IMG/VR virus record: IMGVR_UViG_3300006737_000204
Location: 1-24,456 of that record
Reading direction: 5' to 3' (one strand)
DNA length: 24,456 nt
DNA from: a virus
A model generated the notes under the pieces. It was given only the letters and a program-made list of their open reading frames with translations, was not told the origin of the DNA and did no database searches. Both the position numbers and the translations under genes were made by a program. Position 1 is the first letter of the stretch, and every line of letters begins with the position of its first letter. Positions 1 to 6,764 of this stretch are shown in pieces.

Positions 1-1392
1 GCGGAAATATGGCGCAGGGCTATTGAGCAGAAGCCTAGTCCAAGGGATGGGATTAAGTACACGAGGTTTGCGATTGTACGGAATACCAACCCTATGTTGA
101 GGACGACGACGTTGAAGACTTGGTTAGAGTTGATGCCTGAACACGTTTGGGGTCCGGTAAAGTATTCGCCGCCGATTTGTCATCATATTAAGTTACCGCC
201 TCGTGATGGTGCGGCTGGCATTGACTGCGAGGTTATCTTCTTAGCTTTAGATGACCCGAAGGATGTTAGGAAGCTGTTGTCTTTGGAGTTGACGGGAGCT
301 TGGGTTAATGAGGCTAGGGAGTTACCTAAAGCGGTTATTGATGGTTTGACGCATAGGGTTGGACGTTTCCCGACCAAGGCTGACGGTGGACCTACTTGGC
401 ATGGGGTCATTATGGACTCTAATCCAATGGATGATGACCATTACTGGTATCGCTTGGCTGAGAAGGAAAAGCCCCGTGGTAAGTATGCGTGGGATTTTTT
501 TAAGCAGCCCGGTGGTGTTGTGGAAGTAGGCATTGATGAATTGCCCGACACTATGCCCGAAGCTCAAGGGTTTATTCATCAAGCGGGTCGATGGTGGAGA
601 ACCAACCCCAAGGCTGAAAACGTCAAGAATTTACCGACGGGATACTATGAGCAGCTTCTGGGTGGTAAGAACCTAGATTGGATTCAGTGCTATGCTCAAG
701 GCAAATACACGTTTGTTCAGGAAGGTAGACCTGTTTGGCCTGAGTACAACGATAGTTTGATGGCGGCTGACCTAGAGCCTGACCCGGAGTTGCCTGTGCA
801 TATTGGCTTGGACTTTGGTTTGACCCCGGCGGCTATCTTTGCTCAGAAAATGGGGAACGGTAGATGGCATGTGTTGCATGAGCTTGTGACGTTTGACATG
901 GGGCTAAATAGGTTTGCGGAGATGCTCAAGAGCGAGTTAGAGGCGCGGTTTCCTAGATATGAAACGATGATATGGGGTGACCCGGCGGGTATGCAGCGTG
1001 ATCAGATATTTGAGACTACGGCGTTTGATCATTTAAAAACCTTGGGAATGTTAGCCCGACCTACGGCGACGAACGAGTTTAGAACTCGGCGGGAAGCTTT
1101 GGCGATACCGATGGGAAGGTTGATAGATGGTAAGCCCGGTTTTTTAATTAGTCGTAAATGCAATCGTTTACGCAAAGCTTTAGCTGGTGGGTATCACTTT
1201 AAGCGTGTGGCGATTGGTGCGGGGCAAGAACGGTTTAGAGATACGCCGAACAAAAACGAACACAGCCACGTTGGAGATGCGGCGGGGTATTGTTTGCTAG
1301 GTTCTGAGCATAGGATTATGACTAAGGCCCCTACTCGCGGTCGTGTAGCGACGACGCAAGCGAAGGTTTTGGAGTTCAATGTTTTCGACTGA
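1..1392 (+). CDS. terL: Terminase large subunit, 5'-truncated by window edge
   Basis: The packaging motor protein: it pumps genomic DNA into the prohead by ATP hydrolysis and cuts the concatemer. The frame is open from base 1, so the N-terminal part with Walker A is outside the window; 463 residues are visible (T7 gp19 has 586). Numbered from the internal Met at base 94, a Walker-B-like hydrophobic strand ending in NEARELP lies at about residues 68-78. The C-terminal RuvC-fold nuclease shows its three acidic motifs: HIGLDFGLTP (Asp240, bases 811-813), IWGDPAGMQ (Asp296) and HVGDAAGYC (Asp395). The Met at base 94 is therefore not the true start. The 3' end overlaps the next gene by 14 bases. 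The function is secure from the motif order and the adjoining head genes. Confidence 0.93.
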   Translation, partial: AEIWRRAIEQKPSPRDGIKYTRFAIVRNTNPMLRTTTLKTWLELMPEHVWGPVKYSPPICHHIKLPPRDGAAGIDCEVIFLALDDPKDVRKLLSLELTGAWVNEARELPKAVIDGLTHRVGRFPTKADGGPTWHGVIMDSNPMDDDHYWYRLAEKEKPRGKYAWDFFKQPGGVVEVGIDELPDTMPEAQGFIHQAGRWWRTNPKAENVKNLPTGYYEQLLGGKNLDWIQCYAQGKYTFVQEGRPVWPEYNDSLMAADLEPDPELPVHIGLDFGLTPAAIFAQKMGNGRWHVLHELVTFDMGLNRFAEMLKSELEARFPRYETMIWGDPAGMQRDQIFETTAFDHLKTLGMLARPTATNEFRTRREALAIPMGRLIDGKPGFLISRKCNRLRKALAGGYHFKRVAIGAGQERFRDTPNKNEHSHVGDAAGYCLLGSEHRIMTKAPTRGRVATTQAKVLEFNVFD

Positions 1393-1870
1393 AGAACTCA
1401 ACCGAGTTATGCCGCTTGATTATCCTCGACATAAATTGGTTAACTGGTCCCCGGCTCACTACCTGATGTGTGACCTCAATGACTTTGATGTAAAGATTGC
1501 GGCTCAACACGAAGATTATCTTTCTGTTCTTAGCCAGTACGCCCATGCGGGGGTTGCTTATACCGGGATCGGTGAGGGCAAAGTCTATGCAATGTTTGGG
1601 ATCTACGAGTATTGGAAGGGCAGTGCTGAAGCATGGCTTATTCCTTCAAAGCACATAGGTCGAAAAACGTTGTCATTCCACCGCACCGCTTTGCAGTTTT
1701 TTGAGCTAGCAGCGAACAGAATGGGAATAAAAAGGCTACAGTTCATAATACATTCTGACAACGTTCCAGCAGTCAAATGGGCTGAAAGGTGTTACTTTGA
1801 ATACGAGGGGACCATGCGACGGTATGGGCCTGATGGTAGTGACTACAAAATTTATTCGAGGTTATTCTAA
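1379..1870 (+). CDS. GNAT-like protein, T7 gp13-type
   Basis: A 163-residue protein. The second half looks like a GCN5-type N-acetyltransferase fold: the helix around residues 105-125 is followed by NVPAVKWAERCYFEYEGTMR, which has the usual 'A...y.k.GF..EG..R' pattern of GNAT motif B, and then a tyrosine-rich strand (KIYSRLF). Podoviruses commonly encode such a protein, and T7 gp13 (138 residues, a factor needed for virion assembly) belongs to the same loose family, so either an assembly role or true acyl transfer is possible. The glycine-rich acetyl-CoA loop (Q/RxxGxG/A) is not clear, which argues for a structural role. The start at 1379 has GGAG four bases upstream and overlaps terL; a later Met at 1408 is the alternative. 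Confidence 0.65.
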   Translation: MFSTEELNRVMPLDYPRHKLVNWSPAHYLMCDLNDFDVKIAAQHEDYLSVLSQYAHAGVAYTGIGEGKVYAMFGIYEYWKGSAEAWLIPSKHIGRKTLSFHRTALQFFELAANRMGIKRLQFIIHSDNVPAVKWAERCYFEYEGTMRRYGPDGSDYKIYSRLF

Positions 1871-2121
1871 TGGGCGGTCTTTTTAAAAAACCTAAAGCTC
1901 CACCACCTGATCCAAGGGTCGAGCAAAATTTACGAGAACAAGAGATTCAAGCGGAACAAGACCGAATTGATAAAGGTAAGCGTATAGCTGCACAAGCTAG
2001 TTCGCGTGTAACTGGTGGAACTCGTAGATTGATGGCTGAAGGTGTTACCGCCGGGACGCAAGGTCGAAATACAGCAGATTCATTACAAACAACGTTAGGA
2101 CGTAACCCAAGGTCTGGCTAA
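1870..2121 (+). CDS. Small charged virion-associated-type protein, function unknown
   Basis: An 83-residue hydrophilic protein starting MGGLFKKPKAPPPDP, followed by a highly charged stretch predicted to be helical (residues 18-45) and a Gly/Thr/Arg-rich tail. Short proteins with this 'GGLF...PKAPPPDP' head recur between terminase and portal genes in podoviruses of this type, but I know of no established function. It has no signal peptide and no membrane segment. The ATG overlaps the preceding stop codon (TAATG), which indicates translational coupling to the GNAT-like gene, and its own stop is shared in the same way with the next short frame. Confidence 0.7.
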   Translation: MGGLFKKPKAPPPDPRVEQNLREQEIQAEQDRIDKGKRIAAQASSRVTGGTRRLMAEGVTAGTQGRNTADSLQTTLGRNPRSG

Positions 2122-2249
2122 TGAAAAAATATATACGAAACCCTAAATTCAACGAGGTGCATGATGTACGGGGCAAAAAAAGGCAAGAAGCCATTGAGCA
2201 AGAAAATGAACAGCAAGACAAACAATCTTCGCAAAAAGATGGCGAGTAA
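2121..2249 (+). CDS. Small hydrophilic protein (42 aa), unknown
   Basis: A short frame whose ATG overlaps the preceding stop codon (TAATG) and has AAGG eight bases upstream (2109-2112), so a translation start is plausible. The product begins MKKYIRNPKFNEVHD and ends in a Gln/Glu/Lys-rich tail, with no hydrophobic segment. The second half is overlapped in another frame by the basic peptide that starts near 2161, so one of the two may be non-coding. The coupling to the upstream gene is the main support. I do not recognise the family. Confidence 0.5.
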   Translation: MKKYIRNPKFNEVHDVRGKKRQEAIEQENEQQDKQSSQKDGE

Positions 2250-2277
2250 ATATGGTAAAAAAGGCGTTTCAAAGTAA
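2161..2277 (+). CDS. Lysine-rich mini-protein (about 38 aa), overlapping frame
   Basis: A very basic peptide that begins MMYGAKKGKKPLSKKM and carries about 14 lysines in 38 residues. GAGG at 2154-2157 lies six bases before the second Met (2164), which is probably the real start. Comparable Lys/Gly/Met-rich peptides occur near portal genes of marine phages, so the frame is credible despite its size. It overlaps the 42-residue gene at 2121-2249 in one frame and the first eight codons of the gene at 2252 in another. A nucleic-acid-binding or DNA-neutralising role is only a guess from charge. Confidence 0.5.
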   Translation: MMYGAKKGKKPLSKKMNSKTNNLRKKMASKYGKKGVSK

Positions 2278-2506
2278 AGAAGGTGGCTTAAACGAAAAAG
2301 GGCGAAAAGCTCTTGGCATGGGTCGCAAGCTTAAAACTGGAACAAACCCGAGGCGGGTTTCATTCGCGGCAAGATTTGCTGGCATGAAGGGGCCAATGAA
2401 AGATGAAAAAGGTAGGCCCACAAGAAAAGCTCTAGCTCTAAAGGCTTGGGGCTTTGGTAGTGAAGAAGCTGCTAGAAATTTTGCAGAGAGGCACAAGCAA
2501 GCATGA
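2252..2506 (+). CDS. Small basic phage protein, DUF6321-like
   Basis: An 84-residue basic protein with the stretches QSKEGGLNEKGRKALG, RRVSFAARFAGMKGPMKDE and KALALKAWGFGSEEAARNFA. These match, from memory, a conserved small protein of marine phages and some bacteria (DUF6321), whose function is not established. There is no membrane segment. The N-terminal 'EGGLNEKGR' and the Ser/Arg-rich centre look like a compact nucleic-acid-binding or virion-associated protein, which is inference. The start at 2252 lies two bases after the stop of the 2121 frame and lacks a clear Shine-Dalgarno site, so coupling is likely. The 3' end overlaps the next gene through ATGA. Confidence 0.75.
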   Translation: MVKKAFQSKEGGLNEKGRKALGMGRKLKTGTNPRRVSFAARFAGMKGPMKDEKGRPTRKALALKAWGFGSEEAARNFAERHKQA

Positions 2507-2655
2507 GCTTAACAGAAAGACAAAAAAAGACGCTTGGAAAACACAAAAAGCATCACACCGAACGACATATGCGAATGATGCGTAACCTTATGGGTAAACA
2601 AGGAAAGACGTTTACCCAAGCTCACAACGCAGCAATGAAAAAGGTTGGCAAGTAA
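2503..2655 (+). CDS. Small His/Lys-rich protein (50 aa), unknown
   Basis: A 50-residue peptide starting MSLTERQKKTLGKHKKHH and ending in TFTQAHNAAMKKVGK. It is strongly basic, with clustered histidines (residues 14-22) and methionines. The ATG overlaps the previous stop (ATGA) and its stop overlaps the portal start (TAATG), so it is embedded in a translationally coupled run. Similar short 'TERQKKTL.KHKKHH' peptides accompany portal genes in uncultured marine phages, by recollection. The function is unknown; metal or DNA binding by the His/Lys cluster is possible but untested. Confidence 0.72.
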   Translation: MSLTERQKKTLGKHKKHHTERHMRMMRNLMGKQGKTFTQAHNAAMKKVGK

Positions 2656-4205
2656 TGTTAGACGTCAAAGAAATAAAAAAGCGATATAAAAGGGCTGAAA
2701 CGCATAAAGACCAGTGGAGGTCTATTTACGAAGAAGCTTATGAATATGCTTTGCCTATGCGTAACCTGTACGACGGTTATTACGAGGGTAATGTTCCCGG
2801 TCAAAATAAAATGAAAAGGGTGTTTGATAGCACGGCTATCCACTCAACGGCCCGGTTTGCAAACCGTATACAATCCTCCCTGTTCCCACCACAACGTCCG
2901 TGGTGTCGGCTTCAGCCGGGCCAAGAAATACCCGAAGAAAATAAAATAGAAGCTCAACAAGCATTAGATTTTTATACGGAAAAAATGTTTGGCGTTATGG
3001 CGCAATCTGGGTTTGATCTTGCTATGGGTGAATTTCTACTGGATTTAGCAGTAGGCACGGCGGTCATGCTTATACAGCCGGGAGATGAGATAACACCTAT
3101 AAGATATACCGCTGTTCCAAGTTATCATATTTCTTTTGAAGAAGGGCCAAACGGTACGGTTGATACGGTATATCGTAAGTTCAAGCGGCCTTTTAACGTT
3201 ATTCAGCGCGAATGGCCTGACGCAAATATTCCTGACCATATTGTAAAAAAATATGAAGAAGATCCGACGCAGCCATTGGAAATGATTGAGGCTACTTATA
3301 CCTTAGATAATCAAATACACTATTGCTTGATTACAGCCGAAGAGGACTTCAAGCTATTACACCGTGAACTCAAATCTTTTCCTTGGGTTATCTCCAGATA
3401 CATGAAAGCGAGTAACGAACGGTATGGTCGTGGCCCCGTGCTATACGCTCTACCCGACATTAAGACATTGAACAAAGTTGTTGAATTAACTTTGAAAAAC
3501 GCCAGCATTAGTATTGGTGGTGTGTTTACTGCGGTTGATGATGGTGTTTTAAATCCCCAGACAATAAGCATCGTGCCGGGCGCAGTAATAGGCGTTAGCT
3601 CGAACGGTGGACCTCGAGGACCATCCTTACAACCCCTACCCCGCTCGGGCGACGCCAACCTCACACAGATTGTAAGCAATGACTTGCGTATAAACATCAA
3701 GAAAACGTTGCTAGACGAAAGCTTGCCGCCTGATAATATGTCGGCTCGGTCAGCTACAGAGATCGTCGAAAGGATGAAAGAGTTATCTCAAAATCTGGGT
3801 AGTGCTTTCGGTAGATTGATTAGCGAGACTATGTTTCCAATCGTGCGTCGTAGCTTAGAGCTTATGGATGAAATGGGCATGATAGAGCTACCTCTAAAGG
3901 TAAACGGGCTACAAGTGAGCGTTATACCTCAGTCACCTTTGGCTATGGCGTCTAACATGGACAAGCTCAACGAGGTTATGCAGTTTATGCAGATATCTCA
4001 GATGATGGGGCCACAGGGACAAACATTATTGAGAATGGACAAAGTGGGTGATTATTTAGCCGATCAGTTAGGTATCCCGGCTTCACTTAGAACGACGCCA
4101 CAAGAGCGTATGCAAATGCAAGAAGAGATGATGCAGATGGCACAGATGGCAGCGCAGCAACAAGGCGTATTGCCGCCTGAAGGAGAACAGGAACAAATGC
4201 AATGA
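2655..4205 (+). CDS. Head-tail connector (portal) protein
   Basis: A 516-residue portal protein of the T7 gp8 type (gp8 has 536). Twelve copies are expected to form the ring at the head vertex through which terminase pumps DNA and to which the tail attaches. Evidence is the family-typical N-terminus (helical start, then a stretch around residues 58-85 with TARFANRIQSSLFPP), the segment YGRGPVLYALPDIKTLN near residues 257-273, and DNMSARSATEIVERMKELS before the C-terminal crown. The last 40 residues are Met/Gln-rich, as in many connectors of this family. It begins in TAATG overlap with the upstream basic peptide and ends in ATGA overlap with the Bbp19-like gene. Position between terminase and scaffold agrees. 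Confidence 0.95.
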   Translation: MLDVKEIKKRYKRAETHKDQWRSIYEEAYEYALPMRNLYDGYYEGNVPGQNKMKRVFDSTAIHSTARFANRIQSSLFPPQRPWCRLQPGQEIPEENKIEAQQALDFYTEKMFGVMAQSGFDLAMGEFLLDLAVGTAVMLIQPGDEITPIRYTAVPSYHISFEEGPNGTVDTVYRKFKRPFNVIQREWPDANIPDHIVKKYEEDPTQPLEMIEATYTLDNQIHYCLITAEEDFKLLHRELKSFPWVISRYMKASNERYGRGPVLYALPDIKTLNKVVELTLKNASISIGGVFTAVDDGVLNPQTISIVPGAVIGVSSNGGPRGPSLQPLPRSGDANLTQIVSNDLRINIKKTLLDESLPPDNMSARSATEIVERMKELSQNLGSAFGRLISETMFPIVRRSLELMDEMGMIELPLKVNGLQVSVIPQSPLAMASNMDKLNEVMQFMQISQMMGPQGQTLLRMDKVGDYLADQLGIPASLRTTPQERMQMQEEMMQMAQMAAQQQGVLPPEGEQEQMQ

Positions 4206-4498
4206 GCCAAGCAGAACGTATTCGAAGCATCAACTCTCCCGGCTGGGATGGAGTAGATTCTTCAGTAACACATTTAGAAATGCCCAATAGCGCACAGCGG
4301 GATATAGATATTCAGTTTAAAAGATGCTTTGACTCTGAGGCTGGTAAAAAGGTTTTAGAGCATTTGCGTACAATTACTGTAGATCAACCAGCGTGGTTGC
4401 CGGGTGCTGACCCTTCTTTTGGATACGCACGGGAAGGTCAGAATAGTTTAGTGCGTGAAATTGAGCAAAGGATAAAACGAGCGAATGAGCGAGAGTGA
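4202..4498 (+). CDS. Bbp19-like small phage protein
   Basis: A 98-residue soluble protein. Its central part, IDIQFKRCFDSEAGKKVLEHL, followed by a Pro-rich loop and YAREGQNSLVREIEQRIKRA, matches the pattern of Bbp19-type phage proteins (named after Bordetella phage BPP-1), which sit next to portal or scaffold genes. No biochemical function is established. It starts four bases inside the portal gene (ATGA) with AGGA upstream, and overlaps the scaffold gene by 14 bases, so the portal, Bbp19 and scaffold genes should be translated together. A role in head assembly is inferred from position only. Confidence 0.75.
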   Translation: MSQAERIRSINSPGWDGVDSSVTHLEMPNSAQRDIDIQFKRCFDSEAGKKVLEHLRTITVDQPAWLPGADPSFGYAREGQNSLVREIEQRIKRANERE

Positions 4499-5297
4499 CA
4501 ACCAAGAAGCCCAAGGGACAACCGAAGAAGTAGCGGCCCCCGATGGTTTGATGGCCGCAACAGCTTTAGAAGAAGAAAAAGCGGTAGAAGAAGGTGAAAC
4601 CATAGAGCATCGTGTAGATGCAGAGCCAACAGAAGAAAGCGAAGAGCCTGAAATATATGACAGGCCCGACTGGTTTCCCGAAAAGTTCTGGGACGAAAAA
4701 GAAGGCCCGGACTTAGAAAACATTGTTAAATCGTATGAAGAGTTACAAAAAAAGTTTTCTCAAGGTCAACATAAAGCCCCGAAAGAATACGATACTGAAG
4801 TTCTAACTTCTGCGGGGTACGAGGCTGATGACCCTCTTGTTTCAACGTATCTAGACTGGGCGCAAAAATATGGGGTCAATCAAGCGGCCTTTGATGAACT
4901 CGCTGGGTCTATTACTGGTATGGCTGGTGAGGATATGAAACAAGTGGAGATAGACACGGCTAAAGAACGTGAAGCCCTTGGCCCTAACGCTGATGCTATT
5001 TTAAAATCCAATATTGATTGGGCTGATGGCTTGGAGCGCAAAGGGATTATTTCTGAGGCTGAAAGACAAGAGTTGAATTTCTGGGGCGGTACTGCGGTCG
5101 GGCAAAGACTTATGCAAAAAGTACGATCCATGACTGGAGATATGTCCAAAATACCAGTTGCAGAAGTTGCTGAATCTGGTGTTAGCGAAGATGATTTCAA
5201 ACGGTCTGTGCAAAGTAAAATGGCTGATCCGCGTTATGGTAACGACCCGGCATTTACTCGTGCAGTAGAAAAAGAGTTTGAACAAAGATACGGCTAG
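4485..5297 (+). CDS. Capsid assembly scaffolding protein
   Basis: A 270-residue scaffold of the T7 gp9 type (gp9 has 307), which guides coat subunits into the prohead and is lost on maturation. The N-terminal 60 residues are extremely acidic and low-complexity. They are followed by the family-typical patch RPDWFPEKFWDEKEGPDLEN (residues 61-80), a helical middle region, and a short C-terminal domain with PRYGNDPAFTRAVEKEFEQR, which in this family contacts the coat. It lies between portal and capsid as expected. The stop codon falls inside a hairpin (5291-5307), and a terminator follows. Confidence 0.93.
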   Translation: MSESDNQEAQGTTEEVAAPDGLMAATALEEEKAVEEGETIEHRVDAEPTEESEEPEIYDRPDWFPEKFWDEKEGPDLENIVKSYEELQKKFSQGQHKAPKEYDTEVLTSAGYEADDPLVSTYLDWAQKYGVNQAAFDELAGSITGMAGEDMKQVEIDTAKEREALGPNADAILKSNIDWADGLERKGIISEAERQELNFWGGTAVGQRLMQKVRSMTGDMSKIPVAEVAESGVSEDDFKRSVQSKMADPRYGNDPAFTRAVEKEFEQRYG

Positions 5298-5307
5298 TCT
5301 GTAGCCG
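5291..5307 (+). other. Hairpin across the scaffold stop codon
   Basis: CGGCTA (5291-5296) and TAGCCG (5302-5307) form a perfect six-pair stem with a five-base loop; the scaffold stop TAG (5295-5297) lies at its top. A second stem, CAGGAG (5313-5318) with CTCCTG (5332-5337), follows at once. Neither has a T-tract, so they look like RNA-stability or processing elements rather than terminators. Confidence 0.5.
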
Positions 5308-5343
5308 TAACACAGGAGTTTTCACTGCTTTCTCCTGACACTA

Positions 5344-5379
5344 GCCCTCGCTCAGTCTTCCAAGCGAGGGCTTTTTATA
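5344..5379 (+). terminator. Rho-independent terminator after scaffold gene
   Basis: GCCCTCGCT (5344-5352) pairs perfectly with AGCGAGGGC (5363-5371) around a 10-base loop, followed directly by TTTTTATAT. This is a canonical intrinsic terminator. It separates the terminase-portal-scaffold transcript from the capsid transcript, so the capsid gene probably depends on readthrough or on its own promoter. Confidence 0.85.
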
Positions 5380-5380
5380 T

Positions 5381-5392
5381 GTACAAATACCA
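5381..5392 (+). promoter_or_regulatory. Boundary motif GTACAAATACCA, copy A
   Basis: This 12-mer is identical to one at 16110-16121 and nearly identical to one at 22210-22221. All three lie outside genes at module boundaries. Here it starts two bases after the T-rich tail of the terminator. Candidate late promoter or processing element; function not shown. Confidence 0.4.
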
Positions 5393-5410
5393 CACCTAGC
5401 ATCTAATATG

Positions 5411-5439
5411 TTTACAAGCTACAGCTTGTAGTATATCCT
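5411..5439 (+). promoter_or_regulatory. Sigma70-like promoter overlapping an inverted repeat, upstream of capsid
   Basis: TTTACA (5411-5416) and TATCCT (5434-5439) are separated by 17 bases, matching 5/6 and 4/6 of the sigma70 consensus. The spacer holds the inverted repeat TACAAGCT-AC-AGCTTGTA (5413-5430), which could be an operator or an RNA hairpin. It lies after the terminator and before the capsid gene, where a capsid promoter would be expected. The -10 match is only moderate. Confidence 0.4.
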
Positions 5440-5460
5440 ATGCGTGACAGATAACCTTAT

Positions 5461-5518
5461 GGCCTGTCTGGTTTAGAGAAATCTAACGGGCGTGGACGTA
5501 TCCACGAAGCCAGAGGCC
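5461..5518 (+). ncRNA. Predicted three-way-junction RNA in capsid leader
   Basis: Three nested stems can be drawn. The closing stem pairs GGCC (5461-5464) with GGCC (5515-5518), and after a two-base bulge TCTGG (5467-5471) with CCAGA (5510-5514, with 5514 shared by alternative pairings). The second stem is TTAGA-GAAA-TCTAA (5473-5486), capped by a GNRA tetraloop. The third is CGTGGA-CGTA-TCCACG (5491-5506). The junction strands are CGGG and AAG. The element ends 62 bases before the capsid start, inside the untranslated leader. I do not recognise a named RNA family; the core sequence of hammerhead ribozymes is absent. A cis-acting RNA or processing element is inferred from the pairing alone. 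Confidence 0.5.
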
Positions 5519-5580
5519 GGAACTCCCGACAACCTAATACGGCGACAAATTTAACTGGTTCAATATAGGAGCTATTAGAA

Positions 5581-6429
5581 ATGTCTACGAACCTAAGTCC
5601 AGCGTTCGTTCAGCTATTTGAAGCGGAAGTTCATCAAGCATATCAAGGTGCTGCTGTTCTCCGTGGGGCTGCGCGTACACGCACAGGTGTTGTTGGGGAC
5701 ACTGTAAAATTCCCAAAAGTTGGTAAAGGAACTGCATCAGTCAGGGTCCCCCAGACCGATGTTGTCGCAATAAATTCAGGTTTTTCACAGGTAAACGTGA
5801 GTCTTACTGACTATGTGGCTGCTGAGTACAGCGATATATTTAATCAGCAAAAAGTTAACTTTGACGAACGTCAAGAGTTGGCTCAAGTTGTTGGTAATGC
5901 TATCGGACGCCGCGAAGACCAAATCATTATTGATGCACTAAATGCCGCATCAGCGGGATCAACAGTGGCTAAAACTGTTGTGACTTCTGGTTCAGCCGCA
6001 TCATCAAACTTGAACGTTGGTAAAATATTAGCGGCGAAAAAAGCTTTGGATGCGAAAAACGTTCCAGCAACTGATCGTCACTTTGTAATTCATGCTAATA
6101 ACCTAGCTGGTTTGCTCGGTGATGAACGTGCGATTTCGAGTGACTTTCAGACGGTCCAAAATTTAGTAAGTGGAAGCGTTGATTCCATGCTAGGTTTTAA
6201 GTTCCATATTGTAGGTGACCGAGATGAAGGTGGCTTACCGTTAGCAACGGCTGATAGAACTTGTTTTGCTTTCCATCGTTCAGCAATCGGTGTTGGTGTT
6301 GGTATCGCTCCAAAAACAGAAATCAACTACATCCCTGAGAAAACGTCTTTTCTTGTAACTGCAATGCTCTCAATGGGCAGTGGCGTTATAGATGTTGACG
6401 GTCTCGTTGATGTTGTCTGTGCAGAGTAA
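5581..6429 (+). CDS. Major capsid protein
   Basis: A 282-residue coat protein with the likely HK97 fold, somewhat shorter than T7 gp10A (345). It sits directly after the scaffold gene. N-terminal FVQLFEAEVHQAYQGAAVLR, then VGDTVKFPKVGKG, a mid-protein helix NFDERQELAQVVGNAIGRRE, and an A-domain-like part with DRHFVIHANNLAGLLGD and GFKFHIVGDRD are typical of podovirus coat proteins. AGGAG (5567-5571) lies nine bases before ATG, a strong ribosome site suited to a highly made protein. Its own leader carries a promoter-like sequence and structured RNA. No frameshift signal for a 10B-like extension is apparent at the 3' end. Confidence 0.94.
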   Translation: MSTNLSPAFVQLFEAEVHQAYQGAAVLRGAARTRTGVVGDTVKFPKVGKGTASVRVPQTDVVAINSGFSQVNVSLTDYVAAEYSDIFNQQKVNFDERQELAQVVGNAIGRREDQIIIDALNAASAGSTVAKTVVTSGSAASSNLNVGKILAAKKALDAKNVPATDRHFVIHANNLAGLLGDERAISSDFQTVQNLVSGSVDSMLGFKFHIVGDRDEGGLPLATADRTCFAFHRSAIGVGVGIAPKTEINYIPEKTSFLVTAMLSMGSGVIDVDGLVDVVCAE

Positions 6430-6440
6430 GGAGAGATAAC

Positions 6441-6716
6441 ATGGCATACGCAGTAACAGGTCTAAACCCTATTGGGGGTCAATCAAAAAAAGGTAGTAAC
6501 TCAGCTATGTGGTCTTACACATCAGCCGATACTATCGCCACTGTTAATTCGGAAGGGTACTTCAATGATGCTTCTGAAATTTTGGCAGTCGGTGATGTGA
6601 TTTTTGTCTATGACAATAACACGCCTACAATGTCGATTGCTATGGTTGCTAGCAACGCTGCGGGCGTTGTTGACGTAACTGACGGCACAACGGTTGCAAT
6701 GACCGACTCGGACTAA
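6441..6716 (+). CDS. Small head-associated (decoration-like) protein
   Basis: A 91-residue soluble protein immediately after the coat gene, with a good GGAG site. It has the pattern MWSYTSADTIATVNSEGYFN followed by LAVGDVIFVYDN, which recurs in small proteins encoded beside capsid genes in many tailed phages. Those proteins are thought to be head decoration or fibre domains, though many are uncharacterised. The predicted content is beta-strand, with no membrane segment. It shares the capsid transcript, which seems to be bounded by a strong hairpin just downstream. The role is inferred from position and the GYFN/GD pattern. Confidence 0.65.
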   Translation: MAYAVTGLNPIGGQSKKGSNSAMWSYTSADTIATVNSEGYFNDASEILAVGDVIFVYDNNTPTMSIAMVASNAAGVVDVTDGTTVAMTDSD

Positions 6717-6723
6717 TCTGGTT

Positions 6724-6741
6724 GGGGGCGGTTACGCCCCC
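6724..6741 (+). terminator. Strong GC hairpin after capsid operon, weak terminator
   Basis: GGGGGCG (6724-6730), a GTTA loop, and CGCCCCC (6735-6741) form a seven-pair GC stem followed only by TTCCCT. Without a proper T-tract it may be a partial terminator or a 3' stabiliser that limits expression of the tail genes relative to capsid, as the terminator after gene 10 does in T7. Confidence 0.55.
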
Positions 6742-6764
6742 TTCCCTAACTCAAGGAGACACTT

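Noticed and set aside
3320-3700. Minus-strand open frame of 126 codons opposite the portal gene, and other minus-strand frames
   Set aside because: All are opposite well-supported + strand genes, with no ribosome sites and no recognisable protein features.
5461-5518. Hammerhead ribozyme
   Set aside because: The junction has three stems and a GAAA loop, but the CUGAUGA core and cleavage-site sequence are missing.
5535-5552. TAATACGGCGACAAATTT resembles the T7 promoter start TAATACG
   Set aside because: Only the first seven bases match well; the rest fails the consensus, and no other copy appears in the window.
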